Shown here: piece by piece, positions 12,464 through 24,405 of the stretch
Layout of the letters: the number at the start of each line of letters is the position of its first letter
Position numbering within the stretch: position 1 is the first letter of the stretch
The notes under the pieces: generated by a model
Told to the model about the DNA's origin: nothing
What the model saw: only the letters and a program-made list of their open reading frames with translations
The model's database searches: none
NCBI RefSeq assembly: GCF_933775445.1
Contig: NC_065876.1
Coordinates: forward strand, 4,154,001-4,218,000
DNA: 64,000 nucleotides
Reading direction: 5' to 3'
Source of the DNA: Argentina anserina
Lineage: Eukaryota > Streptophyta > Magnoliopsida > Rosales > Rosaceae
Translations under genes and position numbers: made by a program

Positions 12464-14040
12464 GAACTGTCATACTTTTCTAAACTGGCCATAACTCACT
12501 CAATATGATAACTATGAATAAATGGTTGGTGTCCATGGAAAGTAGACACATATACCTTTCCAACGGTACCAATTTCACCATATTTCATCGAGCTAGCTGT
12601 CTTGTAGGTCTCGTTGAAGTTGACCTACAAAACTGGATAGATTCTGATTTGTCACATTCAATGTGTCTTTCACAAAGGAATGGGGGAATGAACCAATGAA
12701 GGAATGATTTTGGTCCGAAGCGGAACCATACGTATCCTTTATGCTACCAGTGTCGACTGCTACACCAAGGCGTACGTTGATGTTGCTGGAGCTGCTGGTG
12801 GCGTTGGTGTGGATATGATTTGTGTTAGTTCACTAAGTGTAGAACTAAACGCATGTCAAGGGAGCAATGCAAGTCCAATGACAATGCATAGGCGCATAGT
12901 TAATCACGTCATAATGAAAGCAATAGTGTCCCAACAACACTTACATATATGAATCTATAACTCATTGAATCTCTTCATCATCTTTACTTAGACGGAATAG
13001 AGAATCAATAATTAGCTTTCATATGAATACATGTGGGTATAAGTTCTTGCACCCGATTGTACTACGTTCTCTCAAATGTCGCAACCGATTACATAAGCTC
13101 TCCGTGGTATGCAGGCATTTAAAGTCCCTCATGCACTCTCATATCTGCGTAAAGATCCCTTTACAGATATTTTATGACCACTATCATATGCTGCAAATCA
13201 GTTTTCATGGACACTACTACTGATCAAGTAGCGGAAAACAATTATGTCCATAACGAGAGAATATAGCTCATTCAATACTAGGTTAATGAGACAATCTTTG
13301 CGCCATAAGTCTTGCAAATATTGCATGACTTCATCATTCGCATTAACTTACGAACAACGACCAACATAAAAAGTCTAGTTCAACCTGTATTGATTCTTTC
13401 CACTTCGGTTAAGTTGCTTATCGTTGATGCTTTATAACGAAATAAGAGCATAAGCGAATACATCATCAATCATGGGAGATCAATCCATTAAACACATACG
13501 CGCGTTGTATACGATCAATTCGTGAGATTTCTATTCTTCTCTAACATCAACAAAAGGAGTCTGTAGCATCCCACAGAAGTTGATACACATGTTTAGAGAA
13601 TATCTCTTGATGATGGGCGAAATACTTGTGCCTACGCACCTCGCTTCTTTCTGGTTTTGATTTCAGAGAATAATGGTCTCCCCCTCATTTAGGTAGGATC
13701 CAAGACCGAAGCTATGACCATTACTACTCCATCTTTGCGTTTGCCGCCCTAATTTTGTGGTGCAATACCATGGGCGCCGACAACACCACAGCGTACGATG
13801 GTGTCATCGCCAGCTTCCTTCCCACTGTCAGGGATGGTGCCAACGGTGCTAGGACCAGGTCATATGAAATTCTCCCATATTATGAGAGTTCCAACCTTAC
13901 CGACACATCACAGCATTTATGTGCGTTCTCGTCAATTTCGCAATATCGGTAAAGTCATTGAGCATCGAATCTTTGACTTTCTGGAGGTCGATATTGCGTT
14001 GCACTTTTGCTCACTTTGAGTAGTGCGGGATCTTAATGAA

Positions 14041-14420
14041 ACATAGTGCCACACCATGTCAATTCCTGGCGTTAAAACTGGAATGGGAGCATTCCATATC
14101 TCCCCCTAATGACGGGAAGTATGTCTCATCAAAGTGACCGTCTGCTAAAATCGCAGGATAGAGATCCACGGTTGTAGATTGGAAATAGTGCACAAGTGTT
14201 GGTGAATCATAAATCATAACCAACCAGAATACTTAATTGTTTCAAGTAGACCCATTGAGATAACTACAATAGAGGCACATAAACAACTTAACCAAATATG
14301 CGTTAGTGAAAATAATGTTGGGATCGTATCCAGTGACCATCTGGTACGCACTAAACGCTTGGTGAGTTGTGGGTCTGAAACGAATAAGTGTCGCTGCATG
14401 TAACATCATTATATATTCTC
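14041..14420 (-). pseudogene. copia integrase fragment
   Basis: Minus-strand translation in shifting frames gives TGYDPNI and, further on, GHFDETYFPSLGG, typical of the region C-terminal to the integrase core of copia polyproteins. Stops and frameshifts separate the pieces. Confidence 0.6.
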
Positions 14421-16740
14421 ATGCAAAATTCGGCAGGTTAGTATCCATAACCAAGTCCGAGCTCTGCTAGATCGTGCATGGAATGAACATGAGGAATAAT
14501 ATGTTCAACGACAATTGTAGTAGATATGCAAAATGAAATCAACAAAGTCGTGGAGGTGAACTCTCCATCGGTATCCAATCAAATAGATTTGAGAGGATGG
14601 GAAGGGTGGTGAGCCCTTAGTATGATGATCATAGCTAAAAACTTTAGCAAATGCAGCGTTTCTTGTGGATAGCAATGTGACGTGTCACCAAACAAATGAT
14701 CATGTCAAAACCGAGGAGACAACAAAACTGAACCCATGATTCAAAGAATCTGGAGTTACATAAAGCTAATGTTGCAAGTAAGTAAAGTCATGTCTGCATG
14801 CTAACAAAGCTACTGTCTAAGCTTGAAAAAGCTATTGTCAATGAAATCTGACAGATTTATTCCTCTCCATTCTTAACACAAATATCAAGATGAAAATTCA
14901 TCATTGGCATGTAGGGTCTTTGAAAACTTAGCAAGGCACGAAGATATAAAACACAATCTCCACACGAGATCCGTAAAACAACTATCTACGCCGTAGGACA
15001 ATGTGGGTGGTTACGCAATTAGCAAGACACTCGATTTCACGGCGGGACATGCTTAAAATAAAATTAAGAGAGTCAATGACGCGGTGAACTTCTCTAGACA
15101 ATACGCCGTAAGATATTGTAAGAAGGGGGATTGAAACAAATGTACAATCTCATCGAGTGTATCACATGGCAATAGAACTACATTCTTCAACTTAAGATTT
15201 GGAAAAACATGGTATTGGAGCAGTTGAATACCAAACAATTAGGGTGGAAAACCATCCATTTGGTGCGGGTGGTCACCAATAATAATAAAATCATTTGAGC
15301 TATGAAACGACTTGGAGAAAACATGAAAATTAACCTGAAAACCATGTCAAAATAACTCAAAATCGGGTGAAATTTGGACTGGAAAACGTGGCATTAAAAA
15401 CTGCGGGAAATATGCCGGAAAAATGACGAAAAACGACGAAAAAATCGTCGGAACCAGCGCCGCCGATTGCCGGAACACCGGCTGGCGGCAGTCAGAGCTG
15501 GCCGGCAAGGAGGCCGGGGCTGCTGTCCGACAGGGAACGCCGGCATGAACCAGATGGTGGCGCCGAAAACGCCGTCAAATGGCTGGAAGGCGGCCAAAAC
15601 GCCGGAAACGCCGGAACAGTAACCAAAAACAACGTCAATTTTGACGTTCTGAGGTTCGTTTTCCAAATTTCAAGGTCTAAAATCACAATGTACTGAATGT
15701 AGTGCTATTGGGGTCTAATGTAACCCAAAAATGGCCAATTTAAAAACCACGTGAGTTGCAAACGTTGACCATTCATGCTAGGTTTAAAGCAAATAAAATT
15801 CTCACGAGTTCATCTTGTAAACAAGAAATACGAGAAAATTTATTGAATATGCCAATATTTAATACAATACAAACAAGCTTCCAATTCCAATAGACGACTT
15901 AATCTAAAGTCGAGCAAGAAACATGGCAATGCCAACGTCATACTTGAAAAATAGTAAGCAGAAAACATAGTCAAAATAAATTGACTAATCAAAAGTCTGT
16001 AGTAACAAAATCTTGCATATCGGATCGGGCGGAGCCTTAACCTGAGACTAAAAAATGTTTGCTTACTTGAGAATAGAATAATGTTACGTTTCCATCTCCA
16101 AAATTCCCTTAAGAAATAGATACAGGTGCCAAAAATGGCATGCGTTTCTTGGATGTGGAGCATGCATCAAGGTAAACTCTGATAAGACAACGTCATAGAC
16201 GTTTATTGATTCACTTTAAGTGTGTCCCATTACAATTCGTTATTTTTGGGATATTTTGTCATCAAATATTGTTGTTTCAGAGTAATGAATTTCAACTCAA
16301 ATAAATGAGTACATAGACCTTGAGATTATCGTTTATAGACATGAGTTTAAGAAAACTCAAACATTCAAATAACAGTCGCGAGGACGACGCATCCATAAGA
16401 AACGAGGGCTGTATAAGTTTCGAATAATCGAAACTATTCAAGTATGTAACCGGAATTAGAAGGGTTGTGATGTATATGGTCACAAAATAATCGATGCATA
16501 TCAGCGATTCTCATGATCGTACCCAAAACAGCGATGTACTCAGACAACCACACGAAATCAATTTATTCCATTTGAATAATAACGTGACTCCCCCGGGACC
16601 GTCACACGAAAAACGTCGACCAAGAGGGGAATCATATCCCTCTTTGGTCTTAGCAGAGTTATAAGAAGGCTAGAAAAGAGACATGAAGAAGGCTAATAGC
16701 GCCCGATAATTTATTTATATATGTTCAAAAGCGGGAACTT

Positions 16741-17034
16741 TTATGAAAAATTTATCTTTGAAGGTTTGTAGAAGACGAAAGTAGCTTCTCTTGAGCGAAG
16801 ATTTTGCTTGTGAAGTTCACATGTCTTGCGTGAATATGCGGGGGAATCAATTTTAAATGCTTTGATGCGGGGACTTGCGGGGCAAAAAGATGTTTTTGCA
16901 GAGCAAATGCAGAGGAGACCCTGCGGGGCTACGTGCGTGGGCTGCAGGGAGGGGTTGTAGGGGCAGCAGGGGTGGGTCGTAGGGGCTGCAGGGCAGCAGA
17001 TTGCGGTGGCTGCAGGGGTCGACAGAGGCTTCAT
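16741..17034 (-). pseudogene. 5' coding remnant of the copia element
   Basis: Open frame just inside the 5' LTR, rich in proline, alanine and cysteine over its first 50 codons. Its position fits a leader/gag start, but I do not recognise a gag domain in it. Confidence 0.3.
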
Positions 17035-17172
17035 GGGGTCTACAACGGCGTGAGCAGGAGCGGCGGCCGTCGGGAATAGAGACCGGAGACGAAGGCAGCC
17101 GGCGGTGGAGAAGAAATATTTTTTTCTAAGGCTCTAAAAATTCTGAGTTTTAGGGTAAAATACGTGATAACG

Positions 17173-17356
17173 TGTTTCTGGATGAAAATTATATATTATT
17201 GAATGATATGGGGGCCTATATATATAGGCATTACATCACCTGAATCCCGCATGATTCGGAATCATAATCTATTACTGAGATGCAAATCTATCTCTAACAG
17301 GAAACTTAATAAGACTAAGATATACACAATGGTAGAATAATAATTCTCCCGGAACA
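17173..17356 (-). repeat. 5' LTR of the decayed copia element
   Basis: Minus strand begins TGTTCCGGGAGAATTATTAT at 17356 and ends AGAAACA at 17173, followed by CGTTATCACG. A third copy of this LTR family stands alone at 46656-46872. Confidence 0.75.
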
Positions 17357-17367
17357 GTATCAGATAT

Positions 17368-17369
17368 AG

Positions 17370-17401
<32 letters not shown>

Positions 17402-17402
17402 T
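17368..17402. repeat. (TA)n microsatellite
   Basis: TA-rich run immediately outside the copia element. Confidence 0.9.
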
Positions 17403-18726
17403 GAAAATATATCGATCCTTCTCTGCGTCGAACCCGCTCCGTCCGCCGCATCGCCTCTTTCTAGATCATCTCGATGTCGTCCACATCTTCCTAGTTTCAG
17501 TTTCTTCGATCGACAACCGTGGATGAAGAGGTTGATGCGAACAGTATCGAACTTCTAGGTGGCTTCTGCGTTTCCAAGCCATTCTTCTCTCGTTGTTCTC
17601 ATCACTCTGTGACTTCAGTTTTCGATTTGATCGAATTATAGATTAATCCAATTTTGGGTTTTCTCGGTTTGCTTTGAACTTCGATGTTATCAATGCTCCT
17701 GGTGTTCCTTGGCTTGATTTCTCTCCTATAGGCGTTCTGTGGTGAAGCTTTGAATCGATTGGGTGCTATCTGAGTCAAGTTGATTGTTTAGTAGATTATG
17801 TTTCACTGAGTTCATCGAAGAAAGCTCCTGCCATTTGGGAAGCTGTTGGTTTGCGATATTCAAAGGTAATTGGAGCTTTGAGATTCAATGTCAGTTTGAA
17901 TTGAATTGTAGGGCTGCTATGAAATCTATGTTGTGGAAAGGAAAGTTGTAATGGAATTCTAGTGTGGAAACTGTGAAGTTAGTTGATTCCCTGTAATGGA
18001 GATTAATGGATTTGCTCATGTATTGTGATCTTTGGATTCTAGAGAAGTGGATTCAGTTCTTAATTGAATGGTTGAAGTTGAGTTGTTATTGTTTTTGGTA
18101 TGTAACCAGCCCCCTTTATATTGGTATTTCTGTCTTTTTTAAAAGGGCATGTGTTGTGCACGTGAACAATTTGACGGTTCTGTGTTGAAAAATGGCCTAC
18201 AACACTTTGTTGATAGTAAATAATGAGTTTGAGTCTCACAATGGTAATTTTATAAGTTTTGGTAACACATTGACATTGTCATCAGAATTTAGGTTTTGAT
18301 AGTGATTTTGTTTTCTTAATTTTTATTGAGTAACTTGTCAAGGTTAACAAATGTAGAATGAAGGTGTATTAAAAAGGAGGTCATGACTAAATTATGCATG
18401 ATCCTTGCTAATTCTACTTGTTATTGGGTTTCAAACGTACAACACTACTTTAATTATGCAATGAACATGATCTACATAATGTTTCATTTTTATCTAGAAC
18501 AAGTAAGCAAACATGGTTAATTACTTGCATGGCCATAACACAGGGACAGGGTTGTCTTGTGGAAATTGACAACTAGCTAGATAGAGTTTATCTCCATGAC
18601 TTGGTAGCCATATTCAAGTTTGTTTTTCCAGGAAGAAACTCAGGGAAAGGATATAAAAAACGGCAAGGTGACAGAAGATTAAACACCCTACAAGCAAAGT
18701 TAATTTTTGATGATACTGAGAAAACA
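17403..18726. other. unassigned, transcript-like composition
   Basis: 17410-17600 is CT/CG-rich like a plant 5' UTR, followed by T-rich, intron-like sequence to about 18200. No exon with protein similarity is visible. It may be a noncoding leader, a dead gene or an LTR interior. Confidence 0.3.
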
Positions 18727-18907
18727 TGTTAGAGATGAGAGATCCCACATCTAAGAAGTTACAAATAAAATAGAGATTATAAGTGGGTGGATAATACCCA
18801 ATTGTATCGAGGCGTTTTGTGATTAAAACCCAACACCTGTGAGGTGGCTAAGTTGGGACAGTATCGGTACAGTTGGTTCACGAGTCACGCTTTGTCATTA
18901 TTTAACA
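18727..18907 (+). repeat. LTR of the small element
   Basis: Starts TGTTAG, ends TTTAACA, and abuts a primer-binding site at 18908. Confidence 0.7.
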
Positions 18908-19129
18908 TGGTATCATAGCAGAATCCTCTTCAGTCGCGCCTCCAATTTGTCGTGAGCCGGAGTTTGGTGCCACTTTGTCATGGGCCTGAGATGGGTGCTA
19001 TTATGATGTCATCGGAGGGTTTCCGATTGGATGGTCACTAAGTGTCGTTAATTACTGGACCTTAATTTATTTCGTCCCAGTATGTGGAATGTTAATCTGT
19101 CGCGTGCAGACCTAAAAATTAGTCCACAC

Positions 19130-19915
19130 ATAACCGCAGAGAACCATCTCTCTTTTTCACGAACAACACTGGTGCACCCCAATGTGAGACGCTAGGTCTA
19201 ATAAACCCTTGGTCCAATAGTTCATCTATCTACACCTTCAACTCCTTAAGTTCGTTTTGTCCCATTCTATAAGGCGCCTTTGACACTGGTGTCGTACCGG
19301 GTATCACATCTATGCAGAAACCAACAACTCTCCAAGGAGGAAAATTTGGTATCTCTTGGAACACTTCGCCATACTCAGACACCACAACAATGTCTGCAAT
19401 ATTTACTTTCTGATCTACAGATTCCACATGTGCCAAGACTCCTGCTCTCGTAGCATTATCTGACTTGAGACAACGATAACAAAAAACGGGTTTTCTGGCG
19501 CTATGGAAAAACACTACCATGTAAAAGCAATTGATCAACGCGTGTTGCGGCCTGAACCAATCAATTCATAAGATCACATCATAGGTGTGGTTTAGAATCA
19601 CTATCAAAGAAGCAGAGAATTCTCTAGCTCTGATCATAATAGGACAAGCCTTGCTGATTGTTTCCAGTTCGAGAGACACTCCAAGAGTTGAAGTGACACA
19701 TAGAGAGTTTCCAAGAGGTGTAGGAATCAATCTTAACATCTCCACTACCGAACTAGCAATAAAAGAATGCGATGCTCCTGCATCAAACAGTACTATAGCA
19801 AGGTAGTCAAAAATAGATAAGGTACATTCCACTCCTGTGTCTCGCTGACCCACTGCAAACACTCTAGCTTGACCCGCAGGTATCTACCTCTGCTGATGTT
19901 CCTATCTATCTCTAG
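19130..19915 (-). pseudogene. Ty3/gypsy protease - RT start fragment
   Basis: Minus strand, clearly homologous to 52390-53140 of the intact Tekay element in this window ([48 protein letters not shown]). It covers protease and the linker to RT, up to the FVKKKDGSL region. It is defective: the protease triad DTG reads DAG (FDAGASHSF), and a stop separates the 19566-19862 and 19230-19538 frames. It is older than the intact element. Confidence 0.85.
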
Positions 19916-20011
19916 CTTGACCTAAAAACTCAACACATGTGAAGTGGCTAAGTGAAAACAGTATTTGTACAATTAATCTACGGACACGCTTTGTCACTGT
20001 TTAACAGAACA

Positions 20012-20272
20012 AACAAATAAGAATGATAAATGTAATAAAAATGAGCTAGATCTGCTAATAACAAGCGATACGATAGCTAGCCTCTCAGTTAAAAGCACTT
20101 CCATATTTGTACCGAGGGTTGATATATAAGGTTATAAGTCTAGAGCTAGCCACTTTAGGCCACAACGTGCAAGGCCTGCATGGCTGCATCAATCATATAT
20201 TGTAAACTTTGTGTATTAATTTTTGCTATCTAACCAACTCTAGATCGAGAGACGTGAATGACGTTTAATTAT
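20012..20272. other. intergenic, no gene seen
   Basis: No feature recognised. Confidence 0.4.
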
Positions 20273-20275
20273 TTA

Positions 20276-20693
20276 GGCCCGTTTGTTTAAATAGAATGTG
20301 AAAAAAGGAAAAAAATTTAATTTCTTTTACAAATTAATATGGAAATGGAAAATGTTTTATTAATTCTATATGAGTATTTGGTAGATATCAAAATTTAAAA
20401 TTAGAATTATTTTGATAAATAATTAGAATGAAATATTTAATCAAAATTTTCATTAAAACTCATTTATAAGGAAAGATTATGTACTTTAAAAGGAAATTAG
20501 TTTTTACTTATGGGAATGGAAATAGAATACCACCCATGGGTATGTAATTAGTTTCCGGCTATAAGAGGGAGTCACAGTCAAATCAATTTTTATTTCCATT
20601 CTAATATTCAATTACAACCAAACAACACTTAAGCATGGAAATTAAAATAAATTGATTTTTCATAGTAGGATTTCCAGCCAACCAAACAGGGCC
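20276..20693. mobile_element. Tourist-like MITE (PIF/Harbinger type)
   Basis: Ends GGCCCGTTTGTTT and, reverse-complemented, GGCCCTGTTTGGTT. Both are flanked by TTA (20273-20275 and 20694-20696), the 3-bp target duplication of PIF/Harbinger elements. 418 bp, AT-rich, noncoding. Confidence 0.85.
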
Positions 20694-21084
20694 TTAATGG
20701 TGTCTAGCATCCATGTAGCAAACGTACATGTTAGTTGTTAGTTGTTAGTTGTAAGTTGTAACACAACATATAGCAAAGGAAGCTATTAAATCCTTGATTG
20801 AGGAAAATGCGACTAAGGATAATGTAATCGTGAGCTGTAAGCTGTTAAAGCGATGAATATTTAACCCAACTGATAGAAAGTAGTAAACTGCAGGCCACAC
20901 ATAACACATGCACACACACTGTTAATTGAAGCCCATATCAGCGAGCCTTTGCGCCAAGAAACTTGTGCTTTGGTTTGGATAAAGATTAGAAAAAAATTGA
21001 GGAAGAGGAAACACTTGTAGCAAATCTGTTTTTAGCAGAACTGAGAGAAGTATCTAGTTAGCTTTCGCAGACATATATAATGTA

Positions 21085-21600
21085 TTGAGAGTATTCTATA
21101 TATGGTCTGCCTTTGACCATATCATTCCTCTACTTCAACTCTCCGTAGCCTTAACAAGAGCTGGAGTTCATGTTTGGTTCATATCAACGTACCCGAAAAT
21201 AAAATCCAAAGGCTCCCTAATATATATCTCAACGGATTTACAACCGATTAATTATAACGTACACTAGCTAGTTTCTATTCCAATTAATGCCTGATTTGGA
21301 TGATGATCGACTCCTGCCAAAAGGCGCAGAGGCGACCATGCACAGATATATCTTTCGAAAAGATCGACTACTTGAAGGTTAATTGCTTTTAATCTGATAG
21401 AACAACCATTCAAGCGCTTTGCTTTGTTGCTGATCAAATGCCTCATTGGAGCGCGGTTGACGACCTTGCTAAAGAGTTTGGTGCATGTTTCTCTTGCTTT
21501 CTAGCTTCTCCCCATTTTGCTGCGCCACCAATGTCATGATCGGCACCCCTGACCATCTAACTCAGGGTCCGCCACCACCGGAAGTGCGACATAAACGATT
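21085..21600 (+). pseudogene. UDP-glycosyltransferase pseudogene, UGT91 type, N-terminal part
   Basis: The first frame gives WSAFDHIIPLLQLSVAL and AGVHVWFIST, the acceptor-side N-terminus of plant UGTs (normally WSAFGHLIPFFQLS). After a deletion of about 30-40 codons the frame changes and reads LDDDRLLPKGAEAT, then QPFKRF, VADQMPHWS, EFGACFSCFLASP and a last trace IGTPDHL. This order matches UGT91-type enzymes, which usually add a second sugar to flavonoid or terpenoid glycosides. The first in-frame codon is not ATG, there are several frameshifts, and everything C-terminal including the PSPG sugar-donor box is missing. Dead. Confidence 0.85.
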
Positions 21601-22504
21601 TGAAGGATCACTGAATGTATATTGGCCTCCATATAGTTTATGAAGATCCAAAAGTGTGGAGGACAAGTCATGAAGATTAGATATGCAAAACGAGAATTGA
21701 AGTTGTTTCCTAATTGGACTAGGAAAAGATTATGGTTTGTTTTTCCTACCATAGAAGTCTTTGCCGATTTCTTCAAGGGCAGTTCAATATATATTTGGGA
21801 ATATGTCTTCAAATATATTTAGTTATATGGTGATTAGAGATTATTATAGAAATAGATTTTAGATTAAAAGGTGTATTCCATATGTATATGGTTTTTCCTT
21901 TTCTAGATAGAAGAGTATTAGGAAGATAGTTATTCCTATCCTTATGAAGGAATCTGCCGTGAAGGCTATAGGATATATATGCAGTGATTTTGCTGCAAGA
22001 CATATATAAAGAGATGAAAAAGGTGAATCCAAAGAGAAAAAATTCACAACAAAAGAAAAGTTTAGTGCTAGTAGATTTGAGTGACTCCATTGAAGACTTT
22101 AGTGGCAACATCAACATTCTTAGTGAGGTTAATCATCTGTGTGACTACAACAATCTTAGTGAAGTTGTATCGACACTTGAAGCAACGATCTTAGTGAGAT
22201 TGTTTCATACTTGATTGTGATTATCAAGTAAGAAGTATTTTAATTTTGATAATAATATTATTATTGATTAAAGTATAATAATTGTAATATGAATTATTCA
22301 ATAAAAAATGAAATTCTTCTACATATTCAGCTGTTATTACTCGTTATTATTCTATTTTATATTTTCAATCACTCTTTAAGGATGACCAAGACTAACTAAA
22401 ACGAACAACCAAGAAAGGTAAAGGACACAGAAAGAAATTCTTATAAAGTTGTAATGAAAGAAAAGACTTGTAATGAGGAGTTGGATGCCAGCCGCATTTC
22501 TATA
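21601..22504. other. unclassified LTR-like sequence
   Basis: Abrupt end of the UGT remnant, then AT-rich sequence containing ACATATATAAAGAGATG (about 21999), three spaced CTTAGTGA phrases (22118-22200), and a T-rich end near 22370. It looks like retrotransposon LTR or leader sequence but I could not pair it with a partner. Confidence 0.3.
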
Positions 22505-22512
22505 CCTACACG

Positions 22513-24397
22513 TAAGCCTCATTATTTAGCCCGCGAATCTGAAAAACCCGCGGAGGCTCGCAAGTCCGACGGGCTTTTACCCGGCCCGCGAAAAAGCCCA
22601 CTTCTGTGGGTAGAGGGCCGGGCTTAAATTAGAGGTGTGAAACCCGGCCCGACCCGCCAAAAGCCCGCAAGGCCCGGCCCGTAAAAATTCGCAAAATAAT
22701 AAAATATTATACATACAGATTTTATTAGTTTTAGAATAAAACTATCGCATTATGAAGCGACTATATGAAGGAAACTTCTCGGGATCGATCGTCACCAATC
22801 GATATGATTAGTATATATATTTAGTGACCATGTAAAAATTTCATCTAATTCGGACCTCGTTTGACCGTCGAAATTTCCGATAAACCGAAAGCAACACTAA
22901 TATGTCATAAGGGAAGATCCATTACCAAAATGCGAACACCGAAAGTCATTTGCATATTTGAAATCACCTAATTTTTGTCACCGATTGTGTGCGGTCGCAC
23001 CAAAGAAACCCATTTGGCAAAGCCCCGGTCAATGAGGATTTTAATATGTCAAAACGCTTTTTTTTACCGTAGGTACAGGCGGTCAAACAATATTCAAAAC
23101 GGACGAAATTTTTACGGGTTCCCTAAATATATATATTGATCACATTTGCTGGTGTCGATCGACCATATTTCGATTGGAATTATTGATCGCTGAAACGTCC
23201 ACTAATGTATTATAACCTTTATATTAGGTTTATAATAAAATTATCGCATTATGAAGCAACTATATGAAATAAAGTTCTCGCGATCAATCGACACTAGCCA
23301 ATGTGATTGGTATATATATTTAGTGACCCTGTAAAAATTTCATCCAATTCGGACTTCGTTTGACTGTCGGAATTTTCGGTAAATCGAAAACACCACTAAT
23401 ATGTCCTAAGGGAGGACCTATTACAAATATGCGAATGCCGAAAGCCGTTTGTATATATAAAATCACCTAATTTTTGTTACCTATCGTGCGCGGTCGAACT
23501 GAAGAAATCTATTTGGTAAAACCCCGGTTAATTGGGTTTTAATATGTCAAAACGCCTATTTTTTAGTTGATCGTTGGTACGAACGGTCAAACCATGTCCA
23601 AAACGAACGAAATTTTTACGGGTTCTCTAATTATATATATTGATCACATCTACTGGTGTCGATCGACCATATTTCGAATTGGAGTTGACGATCGCCGAAG
23701 TGTACACTAATGTATTATAACCTTTTATATTAGGTTTATAATAAGACTATCACATTATGAAGCGACTATATGAAGCAAACTTCTCGGAATCGATCAACAC
23801 CATCCGATGTGATTAGTATATATATTTAGTGATCATTTTAAAATTTCATCCAATTCGGACCTCGTTTGACCGTCAGAATTTTCGGTAAATCGAAAACACC
23901 ACTAATATGACCTAAGGGAGGACTTATTACAAATATGCAAACGCCGAAAGCCATTTGCATATCTGAAATCACCTAATTTTTGTTACCTATCGTGCGCGGT
24001 CGCACTGAAGAAATCTATTTGGTAAAGCCCTGGTCAAAACACATCTTTTTTTTATTGACCGAAAATTCCGACGGTCAAACGAGGTCCGAATTTGATGAAA
24101 TTTTTACAGGGTCCCTATATATATATATATCGATCACATCTATTGGTGTCGAATGACAATATTTCGAAACTAGAATTTATTTGTGACTTTTTTTTAAGAA
24201 TGTTTTCTAATAATTCTTATATTGTTTCAAATACTTAAATTGGAATATTATATTTTTTCTAATATAAGCCCGTAATGCCTGTCCCGTAAAATCCCGTAGG
24301 GCCTGGCCCGCAAAATTCCACAAGGCCCGCATTAACTGAACGGGCTTGAATCTTCGTATTTATGAAAATACCCGACTCAGCCCGTTGACGAGTCCTA
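22513..24397. mobile_element. hAT-type non-autonomous element with three ~500-bp dyad repeats (copy 1)
   Basis: Flanked by CCTACACG (22505-22512) and ACTACACG (24398-24405), an 8-bp target duplication with one mismatch. Weak terminal inverted repeat: TAAGCCTCATTATTTAGCCC against TAGGACTCGTCAACGGGCT. GC-rich subterminal zones full of CCCGGCCCG/GGGCTT words lie at 22530-22690 and 24270-24390. The interior is three tandem units that begin near 22744, 23243 and 23749 (spacing 499 and 506 bp), each marked by ATCGCATTATGAAGC. Every unit contains arms that are inverted copies of each other. No protein is encoded. Confidence 0.85.
22740..24180. repeat. three tandem ~500-bp units, each an imperfect inverted repeat
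   Basis: Within unit 1, 22806-22880 (TATATATTTAGTGACC...GACCGTC) is the approximate reverse complement of 23073-23146 (GGCGGTCAAAC...GGGTTCCCTAAATATATA). The same arrangement is repeated in units 2 and 3. Confidence 0.85.
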
Positions 24398-24405
24398 ACT
24401 ACACG

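Larger units (their letters stand above)
12300..17356 (-). mobile_element. decayed Ty1/copia retrotransposon with 5-bp target duplication
   Basis: LTR-like direct repeats lie at 17173-17356 (5', minus strand) and 12300-12463 (3'). The identical pentamer GTATC flanks the element at 12295-12299 and 17357-17361, as expected of an insertion target duplication. Interior translations on the minus strand are broken but recognisable as copia integrase: near 14400-14270 a stretch like RPTxHxxFSxYQMVTGYDPNI, and near 14200-14100 LADGHFDETYFPSLGG, which matches the conserved ARFADCHFDE...FPxLGG region of copia integrases. Many stops and frameshifts are present, so it is an old copy. Total 5,057 bp. Confidence 0.8.
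18727..20006 (+). mobile_element. small LTR element (TRIM/LARD-like) carrying an inverted gypsy fragment
   Basis: A 181-bp LTR (18727-18907; TGTTAGAGATGAGAGATCCC...TTTAACA) is followed at once by TGGTATCATAGCAGA, one base from the canonical initiator-tRNA primer site. A truncated second LTR (about 19920-20006) repeats CAACACNTGTGANGTGGCTAAG and ends GCTTTGTCACTGTTTAACA. Flanks AAACA (18722-18726) and GAACA (20007-20011) match at 4 of 5 bases. Between the LTRs lies about 0.2 kb of noncoding sequence and then 0.8 kb of gypsy pol in the opposite orientation. It encodes no complete protein of its own. Confidence 0.7.

Noticed and set aside
15394..15686. Arginine/proline-rich ORFs in the decayed copia element
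   Set aside because: GC-rich stretch inside a broken element; no conserved domain.
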